This document shows, piece after piece, positions 1 through 7,899 of a DNA stretch of 44,122 nt. The notes below the pieces were generated by a model, which had not been told where the DNA came from, ran no database searches, and saw only the letters and a program-made list of their open reading frames with translations. The position numbers and the translations under genes were made by a program. The stretch's first letter is position 1; every line of letters begins with the position of its first letter. Origin of the DNA: Magnetococcales bacterium (GTDB lineage: Bacteria; Pseudomonadota; Magnetococcia; Magnetococcales; Magnetaquicoccaceae); assembly GCA_015231915.1 (NCBI GenBank), contig JADGAR010000029.1, positions 1 through 44,122 on the forward strand, given 5' to 3'.

Positions 1-561
1 TGGAGGGGGTGGCGTATCCGTTTCCCGCATGTAGGTGTTGATCAGGCCATCCTTGGCCACCTCTTCCTCCTCATCGATGGGACCGAAGGCATCGGAAAAA
101 ATGGCCAGGGGATCCTCCTCGACCACAGGCTCGACCGCTTCCAGGAGGCCGGCGGATTTTTCCCGTTCCTGCTCCTGCTCCTCCTGCTCCAGCCCCGCGA
201 GGGCCTCGCCGAAGATGTCATCCACGGGAATCTCGTCCAAGCCATCCAGGCCATCCTCGACCTCTTCGCCCACGAAGAGATCCGGTTCCACCAGCCCCTC
301 TTCCATGTCGCCCAGGGTTTCCTCCGCATCATCGAGGAAGGCGAACTCTTCGTCGGGAATTTTTTTCAGGACGGCGGGCGACTCCTGTGCAGGGGTGGAC
401 GCGGGGGCGGAAACGGGAGTCGGTCTGGAGGCCTCGCCCTTGGGTGGGGGCTGAAAGAAAACCGCCGAGCACTGGGAACACTTCAACTTGCGACCCGATG
501 GCCGCAGGATGGCGTCATCCACATCAAATTGAGAGCGACAGCTTTCACATTGCACAATCAC
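1..561 (-). CDS. MJ0042-type zinc-ribbon protein, C-terminus off window
   Basis: A GTG-started frame (561-559) is open to the left window edge, giving 187 codons with no stop. The first 31 residues form a treble-clef-like zinc ribbon with Cys5-x2-Cys8 and Cys28-x2-Cys31, typical of the MJ0042 / zinc_ribbon_5 family found at the N-terminus of many proteobacterial proteins. The rest is a long acidic low-complexity stretch rich in Glu, Asp and Pro. On the minus strand the start is preceded by GAGGGGAG about 7 nt upstream, which fixes the GTG. It is divergent from ftsE. Members of this family often carry a C-terminal membrane segment and a DUF3426 domain, but that part lies outside the window, so the function stays open. 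Confidence 0.75.
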   Translation of the reverse strand, partial: MIVQCESCRSQFDVDDAILRPSGRKLKCSQCSAVFFQPPPKGEASRPTPVSAPASTPAQESPAVLKKIPDEEFAFLDDAEETLGDMEEGLVEPDLFVGEEVEDGLDGLDEIPVDDIFGEALAGLEQEEQEQEREKSAGLLEAVEPVVEEDPLAIFSDAFGPIDEEEEVAKDGLINTYMRETDTPPPP

Positions 562-760
562 GTTTCGACTCCCCTCGCACACTCACTCATCCGGCTGGGC
601 CCGTTTCGCATGAATCGGCACTATACCGGAATTCACCCTCCCGAAACAACGATACCCGACATGGATGCCAGGGAGTTGCTTGAGTTTCGTAAAATGAAAA
701 GGTACCATGCCAGGGAGCCAAGCAAGCCTTTGACCAAGTCCGCCAAAGATCGACGCGCCC

Positions 761-1450
761 ATGATTCAATTTCATAACGTCACATTGCGCTATCCGACGG
801 GATACGAAGCCGTCAAGAAAGTCTCGCTCACGCTGCCCAAGGGATCGTTCCATTATCTGACAGGCCATTCGGGAGCGGGCAAAAGCTCGATTCTGAAATT
901 GATCTATCGGGCCGTGCTCCCCTCGGAGGGTGCGGTGGTGGTGGAAGGGCGCAACGTGGAACAGCTCACGCGGCGGCAGCTTCCCATGCTCAGACGGGGG
1001 ATCGGGGTGATTTTTCAGGATTTCAAACTGCTCTACGACCGGACGGTATTCGAAAACGTCGCGCTGGCCATGGAAGTGGCCGGGCACGATCCCGGACGGA
1101 TACCGGGTCAGGTGAAACGCACCCTGCAAAACGTCGGGCTGGGGGAACGGATGTATTACAACCCCATTGCGCTGTCCGGGGGCGAGCAGCAACGTGTGGC
1201 GATCGCACGCGCCACGGTCAACTGTCCGCCGGTGGTCATCGCCGACGAGCCGACCGGCAACCTGGACAAGGAGATGGGGCGGCGCATCATCGCGCTGCTG
1301 GATGCGCTGCATCAACAGGGCACCACGGTGTTGCTGGCCACGCATGATCTGGATCTGGCCGGGGAAACCGGCCATCCGCGCATCGAGATGCGCGAAGGAA
1401 GCATCGTGGGAATATGGCGGGACGGGACGGCGAGCGGGAGCGAGCCATGA
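761..1450 (+). CDS. ftsE: Cell division ABC ATPase FtsE
   Basis: ATPase of the FtsEX complex, which sits on the cytoplasmic face of the divisome and, by ATP hydrolysis, drives periplasmic activation of septal peptidoglycan hydrolases. The 229-residue length is normal for the family. Walker A (GHSGAGKS, residues 35-42), the Q-loop region (FQDFKLL, about 85-91), the ABC signature (LSGGEQQ, 138-144) and Walker B followed by the catalytic Glu (ADEPTGNLD, 161-169) are all intact. Its stop codon overlaps the ftsX start (ATGA at 1447-1450), so the pair is translationally coupled. Identification rests on these motifs together with the FtsX partner directly downstream. Confidence 0.95.
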   Translation: MIQFHNVTLRYPTGYEAVKKVSLTLPKGSFHYLTGHSGAGKSSILKLIYRAVLPSEGAVVVEGRNVEQLTRRQLPMLRRGIGVIFQDFKLLYDRTVFENVALAMEVAGHDPGRIPGQVKRTLQNVGLGERMYYNPIALSGGEQQRVAIARATVNCPPVVIADEPTGNLDKEMGRRIIALLDALHQQGTTVLLATHDLDLAGETGHPRIEMREGSIVGIWRDGTASGSEP

Positions 1451-2433
1451 CGCCGCGGGAAACCGAAAGCGCCACGAGCGGCGGGCGTGGTGGCGGCAAA
1501 CGCCCGACAGTGCGCCGGACGACGAAGACGGAACCGCTGATTGTGGGCAATTTTCATGCGCGCTCCTTCAGACACGCCTGGAAACCGTTTGCGGAAAAAT
1601 CGCTATCCCATTGGACCACCACCCTCGTGATCGCCCTGGCGTTGACGATTTACGGGACCTTCCATCTGTTGCTGGTCAACGCCGAGACGGTATTGAACCA
1701 ATGGGAGAGCAGCAATCTGGTCACGGTGTTCATGCAGCGGGGCGTGGATCGCAACATGCTGGCGGGGGTGGGCAAGGCGATCAAGGGACAAGCCGGCGTG
1801 ACGCACCTGACGTATGTCTCGCCCAAGGAGGCGCTGATCCGGCTGAAGGGGATGATGGGAGAGGAGGCCAAACTGCTGGACGAACTGGAAGAGAATCCCC
1901 TGCCCTATTCGCTGGAATTCCGGGTGACGGGCCACAACCGGGAACAGGTGCGCGCCCTGGCCAGGGAGGTTGGGACATTCCCTGGGGTGGAGACGGTCTC
2001 GTATGATCACCAATGGGCGGATCGGCTGGAGGCGGTGGTGGGGCTGTTCCGGTACGTGGGGCATTTTTTTTCCCTGCTTTTGCTGGCGGCAGTGGCGCTG
2101 ATCGTCTCCAACACCATCAAGCTGACCATCATCGCGCGACGGGACGAGATGGAGATCATGCGTTTTCTGGGAGCGGACGACGCGTTCATCAAGACCCCGT
2201 TTTTGTATGAAGGGGCGCTGCAAGGCTTGCTGGGGGCGAGCGGGGCGGTGGTGTTGACCGGAGTGCTGTATCTGGGGGCGCATGGGGTCATCGGGGAGTT
2301 GAACCGTTCGTTCGGGATCATGCTTTCCGTGGAATTTCTGTCGATCGGGCAATTGATCCTGCTGGTGCTCGTGGGAGCGACTCTGGGAGTGGCCGGGGCA
2401 TTATTGTCCCTGGCGCGTTTTTTGGAGGTTTGA
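1447..2433 (+). CDS. ftsX: Cell division permease-like protein FtsX
   Basis: Membrane partner of FtsE, 328 residues. A basic cytoplasmic N-tail precedes TM1 (around LVIALALTIYGTFHLLL). The periplasmic loop that contacts hydrolase regulators follows, and then three C-terminal TM segments (around SLLLLAAVALIVSNTI, LLGASGAVVLTGVLYLG and LILLVLVGATLGVAGALL), the standard four-TM FtsX topology. The signature region between TM2 and TM3 (TIIARRDEMEIMRFLGA) is well kept. I chose ATG 1447 because it makes the ATGA overlap with ftsE and has GGGAG upstream; an in-frame ATG at 1414 would overlap ftsE by 37 bp and add an unlikely extension. Confidence 0.93.
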   Translation: MTPRETESATSGGRGGGKRPTVRRTTKTEPLIVGNFHARSFRHAWKPFAEKSLSHWTTTLVIALALTIYGTFHLLLVNAETVLNQWESSNLVTVFMQRGVDRNMLAGVGKAIKGQAGVTHLTYVSPKEALIRLKGMMGEEAKLLDELEENPLPYSLEFRVTGHNREQVRALAREVGTFPGVETVSYDHQWADRLEAVVGLFRYVGHFFSLLLLAAVALIVSNTIKLTIIARRDEMEIMRFLGADDAFIKTPFLYEGALQGLLGASGAVVLTGVLYLGAHGVIGELNRSFGIMLSVEFLSIGQLILLVLVGATLGVAGALLSLARFLEV

Positions 2434-2529
2434 GCTTTTTTGCGGACGAGCCTTGCGACGAAAGGTTGCAAAGATGGTGCGAATGGGTTTTAATGATGTG
2501 TCATTTGCTCTATCGAGAGGGATGCGGCC

Positions 2530-2931
2530 ATGTCCGAAATCGGAGCCATTCCGGAAGATTTGAGATACAGCAGGGAACACGAATGGATACGTGTTCAAGG
2601 CGGCGAGGTCGAGGTTGGGATCACGGCCTATGCAGCCAACGCGCTGGGAGATGTGGTATTCGTGGAGCTGCCCGGAAGCGGAACGCGTCTGACGATGGGC
2701 AAGCCGTTCGGAGTGGTGGAATCGGTCAAATCGGTCTCCGATCTGTTCTCGCCGGTAACGGGTCTGGTATCGGGCGTGAACAAGGCGCTGGAAGAGTCAC
2801 CGGAGTTGGTGAATGAGGCACCTTATGAACGCGGTTGGATGATCCGCATCACCCCGGACCATCCGGAAGAGATCCACCAACTGCTGAACGCGGCGGAGTA
2901 CCGTGCCCTGTTGAGCGGTGCGTCCCAATAA
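2530..2931 (+). CDS. gcvH: Glycine cleavage system H protein
   Basis: Lipoyl carrier that shuttles the aminomethyl group between the P, T and L proteins of the glycine cleavage complex. The 133 residues cover the whole family length, and the lipoylation motif ESVKSVSD is intact with Lys67 as the expected attachment site. The flanking HEWI and GWMIRI segments are typical. A purine-rich stretch (GAGAGGGATG) precedes the ATG. No gcvT or gcvP lies next to it here; it sits between ftsX (96 bp upstream) and a tRNA, so it appears to be transcribed alone. GcvH-like LbpA proteins of sulfur oxidation are an alternative, but the sequence follows the canonical H-protein pattern. Confidence 0.93.
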   Translation: MSEIGAIPEDLRYSREHEWIRVQGGEVEVGITAYAANALGDVVFVELPGSGTRLTMGKPFGVVESVKSVSDLFSPVTGLVSGVNKALEESPELVNEAPYERGWMIRITPDHPEEIHQLLNAAEYRALLSGASQ

Positions 2932-2955
2932 TGGACGCGGATCGATCAAAAGGGG

Positions 2956-2984
2956 TTGACGACGCGACCGGCAACGTCTAGCCT
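2956..2984 (+). promoter_or_regulatory. Sigma-70-type promoter of tRNA-Val
   Basis: TTGACG (2956-2961), a 17-nt spacer and TAGCCT (2979-2984) place a start around 2991, eight bases before the mature tRNA 5' end. Confidence 0.65.
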
Positions 2985-2998
2985 AGTCAGTCGCAGAT

Positions 2999-3076
<78 letters not shown>

Positions 3077-3090
3077 GAATCAAGCACTTA

Positions 3091-3119
3091 CGGCCACTCT
3101 TCGGGTGGCCGTTTTTTTT
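3091..3119 (+). terminator. Rho-independent terminator after tRNA-Val
   Basis: Stem CGGCCAC (3091-3097) / GTGGCCG (3105-3111) with a 7-nt loop, followed by eight T (3112-3119). It lies inside the element, 18 bp past the tRNA, so the inserted DNA appears to supply the tRNA's terminator. Confidence 0.88.
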
Positions 3120-3140
3120 CCAGTAAGCAGCCAGTAAGCA
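3118..3140 (+). repeat. Left putative integrase arm sites (two direct copies)
   Basis: CCAGTAAGCA occurs at 3120-3129 and 3131-3140, 11 bp apart. The whole 23-bp block is identical to 9683-9705 at the other end of the element, as expected for arm-type sites of a tyrosine integrase. Confidence 0.75.
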
Positions 3141-4205
3141 CGCGAAAAAAATTCTGGAGTTCGTCAAACCCGTGACAGGATGGCGCTTGCGCTTCCAGGA
3201 TGAGACAGTCGGCCCGCCTTCCGCACGCCGGTCAGTTCCCGGCCAGGGGTTAACCACCACCACTACCCCGGCCCCGGCTCACAATCTTGTCACAAAGTTA
3301 TTCCAAAAATGCTGTTATCCAGTCAATATTAAACAAATTTTTGTTGTATTTTATGCCGACATTTGAACGTGACCGCGCCCACGGCTCCGGACTCCCCCAC
3401 TGGTACCGGCCCGGACTCGCCCCGCCAGGGAAGGGGCTTCCCCCTGGCAGGATCCGCCCACGGGGGGCAGGGTGGCCCGCCAGGATCGATTGCAAGGGGG
3501 TGGCCGGTACTTCCCTTGCTTGGTATCGGCTGGCGCGCTCCTGCGCGGGTGGTGGCGGGCTTCTCCCTGGCAGGCTCCCCCGCAACCCGAAGGGCCACCC
3601 CTCGCCACATCGATGCCCCTCTTGTCAGCACCGTCCGCCAGGGTAAGGAAGACCCACCCGGCCAGGTGGTGATCTCTCCGGCGGAAGGGCCACCTTCCCC
3701 GGCGCATGACGGCACCGGCCCCCGCCATCAAGCGACCGCGTACAGATGGCCTTGCGGCGTTCATGGCGCGCCCCGCTACCCATGCCTTCCGCCAAGCCCA
3801 GAAACACGTCCACGGCCCGCGTGGTGCAATGATAGGCACAGGGAACGGCAGGCTGGCCGCGCGCCCACCGCACTGCCCGGCCAGGCATAAAAAAACCGGG
3901 AAGATCACTCCTCCCGGTTTACCTTGCCGTGCCGCGCCCAGCCTTGTCAAGCCGCGTTTGTGGGAAGATCTTACCTCGCCCGCCCACCAAAGGCAAGCGG
4001 CGCGCCGCTCCCCGAAGCATGGCGATACCGGCGCACAGGAAGCCCGACGCCGCGCTTTTGACTCGTGGGCAAGGCTATCCCTTGGGGGGGTGGTGACCCC
4101 ACTTCCTGGCCTGGCTCACGGAACGGCAGCAAGATCCCTATGGACGGGATCGGATCGGATAGAGTATTCTGCAACTGCGTACCGCCTGTCAGGAGAGGAA
4201 ACCCC
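3141..4205. other. 1.07-kb GC-rich leader without a convincing gene
   Basis: Frames are open on both strands, but they are GC-driven, Pro/Arg/Gly-rich and lack ribosome binding sites. The stretch holds an AT-rich patch (3290-3360) with TGCTGTTAT at 3310-3318 and TGTTGTATT at 3342-3350. It also holds a degenerate 22-bp direct repeat (3434-3455 and 3557-3578, two mismatches) and a hairpin at 3893-3920. It may serve as a replication or transfer origin for the element, but nothing proves it. Confidence 0.4.
3893..3920. terminator. Bidirectional hairpin, terminator-like
   Basis: AAACCGGGA (3893-3901) pairs with TCCCGGTTT (3912-3920) across a 10-nt loop. An A-run precedes it and T closes it, so it could stop transcription in either direction. 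Confidence 0.55.
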
Positions 4206-4574
4206 ATGACCACCATTGCCATCCCGTTTGACACACTGGCCTTTGTGAAGGAATTGGAAAGCGCCGGGGTGCCGCCTGCCCAAGCCGAAGCCCAGGCCAG
4301 GGCATTGTCTGGCGTCCTTCAGAAGGTGGAAGAAGCGCGGCTCAAGGAATTGGCCACAAAGGGCGATGTCGAAGCCGCCAAGATCGAATTGAAGCGTGAC
4401 ATGAAGGAACTGGAACTCCGCATGGTGATCAAGATGGGTGCCATGATCCTTGGTGGGATCGGCCTGCTTTTCGGACTCATGCGGGCATGGCCCCTCCCCG
4501 TGCAGTATGTCCCTGCCGTCCAGGAGATGCGCATGCCTGTCCCTGGCCAGGGATTGCCTGCCCCCTCCAGGTGA
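4206..4574 (+). CDS. Coiled-coil membrane protein, DUF1640/CCDC90-like
   Basis: 122 residues. The N-terminal half is a charged amphipathic helix/coiled coil (around residues 15-75, ending in a KGDVEAAKIELKRDMKELEL-type segment). One hydrophobic stretch follows (about 78-92, MGAMILGGIGLLFGLM) and then a Pro-rich tail. This matches the small DUF1640 (CCDC90-like) proteins common on mobile DNA, whose role is unknown. ATG 4206 is chosen because AGGAGAGG lies about 8 nt upstream; a longer in-frame start at 4065 has no such site. It is the only plus-strand gene of the element and stands alone. Confidence 0.65.
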   Translation: MTTIAIPFDTLAFVKELESAGVPPAQAEAQARALSGVLQKVEEARLKELATKGDVEAAKIELKRDMKELELRMVIKMGAMILGGIGLLFGLMRAWPLPVQYVPAVQEMRMPVPGQGLPAPSR

Positions 4575-4852
4575 TCCCTGCATGGGTACTACACAAAAAT
4601 TGCTGTTATATCTGCTCATGCCGGTTGCGCCCGTGGCACGGATCGTCATGCGGCCCCACCAGTAAACAAGGTTAACACATATCACACTATTTTTGCTGTA
4701 TTTTTACCCACCCACCACCATGCCCGTCAATCAATCCTTAACATATTAAGTAAAAAACAAAAAGCCGGAAACTGGGCGGGTTTTCCGAAAACTAGTATAC
4801 GATTTTCCTGGAAGAACCTACACTTGATAGATATTCTTTCTTATATTAGTTA
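4575..4852. other. AT-rich gap with repeated TGCTGT motifs
   Basis: No gene is seen. TGCTGTTAT at 4601-4609 and TGCTGTATT at 4694-4702, both following A- or T-runs, echo the pair at 3310-3318 and 3342-3350. The AT-rich composition next to the replication genes would suit an origin, but only four imperfect copies exist. Confidence 0.35.
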
Positions 4853-5758
4853 TCAGCTACTTAATATGACGAACCTTGCTTCGCATACTTTGATCATCAG
4901 GAATAACCAGGAACTTGACGCGCAGTTCGTCAACGGGTTGGGTGCCCGATCCTCGGAAAGAGCAAATCGTTTGATGTCAGCGGGTGCGAGTGGCCCCAAG
5001 TTCCAGGCGAACCGCATGCCGTCCACGAGTGCCGACGATCCGCGCGCCGCGTGCTGGGAGTCGTTGCCACCCAGCGCCGCCGACTTGCCGATGTGGTGCA
5101 CCAACAAAACAGCCGCGCCGGTTTCTTTCGCCAAATGTTCGGCAGCTTCGACGATTCTAGTTATGTCTTGTGAAGCGTTCTCGTCGCCTCCCCGGAACCG
5201 GGAAAGCGGATCCAGCACGATCAAGCGCAAGTCGGGTATCAGCTTCGCGGCTTCGATCAGCCTATCAAGAAACGCGGTGCGCTCTACCTCCCGGCTTGCC
5301 GGGTTGGTTGTGGTCAATAGGGAGTCCTGCCCGATGCGACTTTCAAAAAAAATTCGGTCCCACGCCAGCTTTTGCCGGTCTTGAGGTAGATGATTAATCG
5401 CCAACCTGATGCGTCGATGAAACTCTTCCGCCTCGTCTTCGCCCGCCACGATCAACACCGCGCCCGGCTCGATAACCGGAAATCCCAGCCACTGGACACC
5501 CGACGCGATGGAAACGGCGGCGCTTCCGATCAACCGGGATTTGCCCGCGCCGCCTGCTCCAAACAGACCACCGACGCGGCCAACGGGCAATACGTCCTGG
5601 ATGACCCATCGGCGCGGCTCCGGTTCGGATCGGTCCCACCCTCGCGCTGCGCATGATTGCGGCACAAAGGCCAGTTCCGGTCGCGGCTGTTCGTCGGGTG
5701 GGGGGTCCGTCTCCTCGAACGGCTCGACGGCTTCCAGGGCGTCAATGAATATGTTCAT
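4853..5758 (-). CDS. RepA-type AAA ATPase / replicative helicase
   Basis: 301 residues resembling plasmid and phage RepA hexameric helicases (RecA-like fold, AAA_25). Walker A is GAGGAGKS (67-74), Walker B is LIVLDPLSRF (179-188), and the conserved LLVHHIGKS motif follows at 218-226. It presumably unwinds element DNA alongside the primase encoded just upstream. ATG 5758 overlaps the Toprim stop (ATGA), so the two are coupled; a start 12 codons earlier is possible but less likely. The last ~28 residues, after ALSEDRAPN, look unlike the family. The next reading frame there instead continues with a charged, coding-like segment (VDELRVKFLVIPDD), so a 1-nt deletion near 4940 is possible. Confidence 0.8.
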   Translation of the reverse strand: MNIFIDALEAVEPFEETDPPPDEQPRPELAFVPQSCAARGWDRSEPEPRRWVIQDVLPVGRVGGLFGAGGAGKSRLIGSAAVSIASGVQWLGFPVIEPGAVLIVAGEDEAEEFHRRIRLAINHLPQDRQKLAWDRIFFESRIGQDSLLTTTNPASREVERTAFLDRLIEAAKLIPDLRLIVLDPLSRFRGGDENASQDITRIVEAAEHLAKETGAAVLLVHHIGKSAALGGNDSQHAARGSSALVDGMRFAWNLGPLAPADIKRFALSEDRAPNPLTNCASSSWLFLMIKVCEARFVILSS

Positions 5759-6129
5759 GCTGCAACATCCATAATGTTCCAGCAATCCAGCCAATCAATG
5801 CCTTTTAATCCGTTCTGAATCGGCCCCGGCGGGACCAGGATGCGCACGGCGTGCCCCTCGCGGACCAACCGCCGCGCCAGGGTTTCGGCGGCCTGTTGAC
5901 CGGCCCCGGATGCATCCCAGTCCGCCCAAACGACCACCTCGTGGATTTCCGGGGGCAACTCCAGCGCCGCCATGCCGCTTGCAGAAATCGCGCTCCAGAC
6001 CGGTTGGCCAGTTGCCGCCCGAACGGCCAACGAGGTTTCGACGCCTTCCGCAACGCCAAGCACCGGCCCGGACACCGGATACAATCGGATCGCCCCGCCC
6101 CGGATTGCACCGGGGGCAAGCGGCTTCAT
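5755..6129 (-). CDS. Toprim half of a split element primase
   Basis: 124 residues holding a compact Toprim fold. The catalytic Glu region is GVAEGVETSLA (Glu28/Glu31), and the Asp-x-Asp pair is WADWDASG (Asp70/Asp72) that binds metal for primer synthesis. The natural N-terminus of a Toprim protein is missing. Its ATG (6127-6129) overlaps the stop of the upstream zinc-ribbon frame (TGATG). Homologous island primases are single chains with zinc ribbon, linker and Toprim; a one-base change in the A5 run at 6133-6137 would fuse these two frames. It could be expressed by coupling or frameshifting, or be the rear half of a broken gene. Confidence 0.75.
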   Translation of the reverse strand: MKPLAPGAIRGGAIRLYPVSGPVLGVAEGVETSLAVRAATGQPVWSAISASGMAALELPPEIHEVVVWADWDASGAGQQAAETLARRLVREGHAVRILVPPGPIQNGLKGIDWLDCWNIMDVAA

Positions 6130-6899
6130 CAGTTTTTGGGGTCGGGAACAGGTGCCTTGCCGCGCCCATCGGCGGCCAAGTAGCTTCGATGAATCGAAAC
6201 CGCCCCGCCTCCCGGCCCCCTGACGAGCGCCAGCAAGGCCGGAAATTTTTCAACCGCCCGCCCGTCGCGCCAAAAAGACAATGCGGGGGTGAACCTCATC
6301 ACATCCGGACCCGGCAGGTCGGCCAAGATCGCACCCAAGCCCCGCCATTCGAGATATCGGCGGCCCAGTTCCGCGTCGGGGTGGTCAAGCGGAATCGACG
6401 CCCGCCAGGTGGCGAGCAACCGCGCCCTTGTCTGGTTGTCATTCCCTGGCTGGGGAGTCGGCCTGGCGGGTACCGGTCGCGCCGCGCCCCGGCTCCGGGG
6501 GGTGATGTCCGTCTCCGGTTGTGCGCCGTCAGCTTCTGCCACCAGCTTCACGATTTCGGGAAAATCTCGAACCGGATCAATCCCGCGCACCTTCGCCACC
6601 AGGGCGAAACCATCCGAATATCCGCCGCATTGCGCGCAAATTCCCGAACCCGAACCGCCTCGGTCATCAAATCGCCACCGATCCTTGCCTCCGCAAAACG
6701 GACATGGCCCGTGGCGTCCGGTCAGGCAAGCGGGGTCCAGACCCATGGCAGGTAAAATCCCATCCCACCGGCCTTTTGCCAACTCGCGAACGCGGTCAAC
6801 GTCGAAGGAGCCTTGCGCCCGCCCGTCCGATGAAGTACAATTATTTTGTGTCCATTTTCCCCCGCCCGGCCCGCCAGCCGGGCTTTTTCGTTCGTCCAT
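6129..6899 (-). CDS. Zinc-ribbon half of a P4-type primase
   Basis: 256 residues. A zinc ribbon of the P4 alpha/DnaG type is present (Cys66-x2-Cys69 and Cys88-x2-Cys91, with the KDRWRFDD signature between). It is followed by the linker domain that precedes Toprim in island primases (DUF7146-like). The frame ends at PVPDPKN-stop exactly where single-chain relatives read on through a PKKLM-type sequence into the Toprim domain, which here sits in the -1 frame. ATG 6899 is chosen for GAGGGGG 6 nt upstream and because it starts just after the HTH gene; a start 51 codons earlier would run through that gene. Confidence 0.75.
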   Translation of the reverse strand: MDERKSPAGGPGGGKWTQNNCTSSDGRAQGSFDVDRVRELAKGRWDGILPAMGLDPACLTGRHGPCPFCGGKDRWRFDDRGGSGSGICAQCGGYSDGFALVAKVRGIDPVRDFPEIVKLVAEADGAQPETDITPRSRGAARPVPARPTPQPGNDNQTRARLLATWRASIPLDHPDAELGRRYLEWRGLGAILADLPGPDVMRFTPALSFWRDGRAVEKFPALLALVRGPGGGAVSIHRSYLAADGRGKAPVPDPKN

Positions 6900-6909
6900 G
6901 GCCGCCCCC

Positions 6910-7230
6910 TCACCGCCCGGCGGCCCGGCGCGCGTCGGCCTCGCTGGTGCTGGAAACCTTCCGCTCCTCAAGCCATTGATCCAAGTCGGCAGGATCGTAA
7001 ACAACAGTTTTCCCAAGCTTGATGAATCGCGGCCCGTCACCAGTGCATGCAAATTTTTCCAGCGTGCTCACGGCGATGCCCATGTACGACGCCGCATCTG
7101 GACGCCGCAGTTTTGGGCGTTGGGGTGTTGGGGTAGCCCGCCAATCCCGCGCGTGCCGTTCGATGAGTGCCGCGCTTGCGGCCATGGTAGGGGCTTGGCG
7201 GATTTGTTGGGCAATTTGTTCGATGTTCAC
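6910..7230 (-). CDS. AlpA/excisionase-like helix-turn-helix protein
   Basis: 106 residues from GTG 7230, which has GGGAGAAA at a good distance upstream. The C-terminal half is a MerR-like winged HTH of the HTH_17 type (LRRPDAASYMGIAVSTLEK, then a wing with KLGKTVVYDPADLDQWL). This fold is used by AlpA-type regulators and excisionases of P4-like islands. It leads the primase/RepA block (10-bp gap to the primase start), so it probably controls excision or replication genes. An inverted repeat lies 70-100 bp upstream. A TTG start at 7245 is an alternative. Confidence 0.75.
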   Translation of the reverse strand: MNIEQIAQQIRQAPTMAASAALIERHARDWRATPTPQRPKLRRPDAASYMGIAVSTLEKFACTGDGPRFIKLGKTVVYDPADLDQWLEERKVSSTSEADARRAAGR

Positions 7231-7301
7231 AGTTATTTCTCCCAAGATGACGCGGCATCCAGATGATCAGGCCGGATGCCAATGGCGTTGCGCAACTTGG
7301 A

Positions 7302-7333
7302 GAAAACCTTACAACATCGCAGATTAGGTTTTC
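7302..7333. promoter_or_regulatory. Inverted repeat upstream of the HTH gene
   Basis: GAAAACCT (7302-7309) and AGGTTTTC (7326-7333) form a perfect 8-bp inverted repeat with centres about two helical turns apart. It sits between the HTH gene start and the RelE gene end and is a candidate operator. Confidence 0.45.
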
Positions 7334-7434
7334 CATGTGCAGATGAAGGGTTTCATCAAATGTTGTTGCCCAGCGGGGGGGGTGAAGGTTTCCCCTTTTC
7401 CCGCCGTCGCGGTAGGCCGGGCATCTCTTGGCGG

Positions 7435-7701
7435 TCAGCGATAGACATCACGCCTGTGTCCGAGCTCCAATACCATAACCGTGACGATCTCGTCTTGCAG
7501 ATGACACAGCAACCTGTAATCCCCGACTCGATACCGCCACAGCCCGGCCAGATCCCCCGTAAGCGCATGCCCGATGCTCCGGGGATCACCGATCCCTTGA
7601 ATGCGTTCGCGCAAAAACCGCACGATGCGGGTCTTGTGTTGCGCATCCAGACGCGCAATCTGCCTGGCCGCCGTCTCCCGAATTTCAACCGTCCAGACCA
7701 A
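7435..7701 (-). CDS. RelE/ParE-family toxin
   Basis: 88 residues from TTG 7701. The sequence follows the RelE pattern: a basic N-terminal helix (ARQIARLDAQHKTRIVRFL), the DLAGLWRYRVGDYRLLC core and a C-terminal VLELGHRRDVYR strand whose Arg and Tyr match the residues used for ribosome-dependent mRNA cleavage. TTG is chosen because GGAAAGA lies 4-10 nt upstream and the length is then typical; a longer start at 7749 would run deep inside the antitoxin gene. It overlaps the antitoxin by 17 bp and is the last gene of the integrase-led cluster. Confidence 0.85.
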   Translation of the reverse strand: MVWTVEIRETAARQIARLDAQHKTRIVRFLRERIQGIGDPRSIGHALTGDLAGLWRYRVGDYRLLCHLQDEIVTVMVLELGHRRDVYR

Positions 7702-7897
7702 GGCGTCTTTCCAGTTCGTCCAGGGTGATGGTCGGTTCGTTGCGGGCAAGGGCCTTGGATGCTGCCAAGTAATCCAGCCGGTCGTCGATGTAATTCATGA
7801 TGGCGTCACGCAGGCATTCGGCTATCGGCTTGCGCAACGCCGCCGCCACATCCCGCAAGCGTTCCTCGATGTCGGCGTCCATGGTGATGGGCAACAT
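7685..7897 (-). CDS. RelB/CopG-like antitoxin of the RelE toxin
   Basis: 70 residues. An N-terminal strand with the PITMDADIEERL pattern and a following helix pair give a ribbon-helix-helix DNA-binding fold. The acidic tail (TITLDELERRLGLDG) would wrap the toxin. The order antitoxin-toxin with overlapping frames is standard for type II modules. Start ATG 7897 has GGGG just upstream; a GTG at 7903 that overlaps the DUF2283 stop (GTGA) adds two residues and is equally possible. Either way it is translationally tied to the gene before it. Confidence 0.8.
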   Translation of the reverse strand: MLPITMDADIEERLRDVAAALRKPIAECLRDAIMNYIDDRLDYLAASKALARNEPTITLDELERRLGLDG

Positions 7898-7899
7898 GT

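Noticed and set aside
2530-2931. GcvH as an LbpA-type carrier of sulfur oxidation
   Set aside because: The DsrE2/TusA genes in the window suggested it, but no sHdr genes are present and the sequence matches the canonical H protein.
3351-3950. 199-codon minus-strand frame in the element leader
   Set aside because: No ribosome binding site, biased Arg/Gly/Ala composition, and it overlaps repeats and a hairpin.
3172-4209. Several plus-strand frames in the element leader
   Set aside because: No start signals and Pro/Arg-rich sequence; they look like GC-driven open frames.
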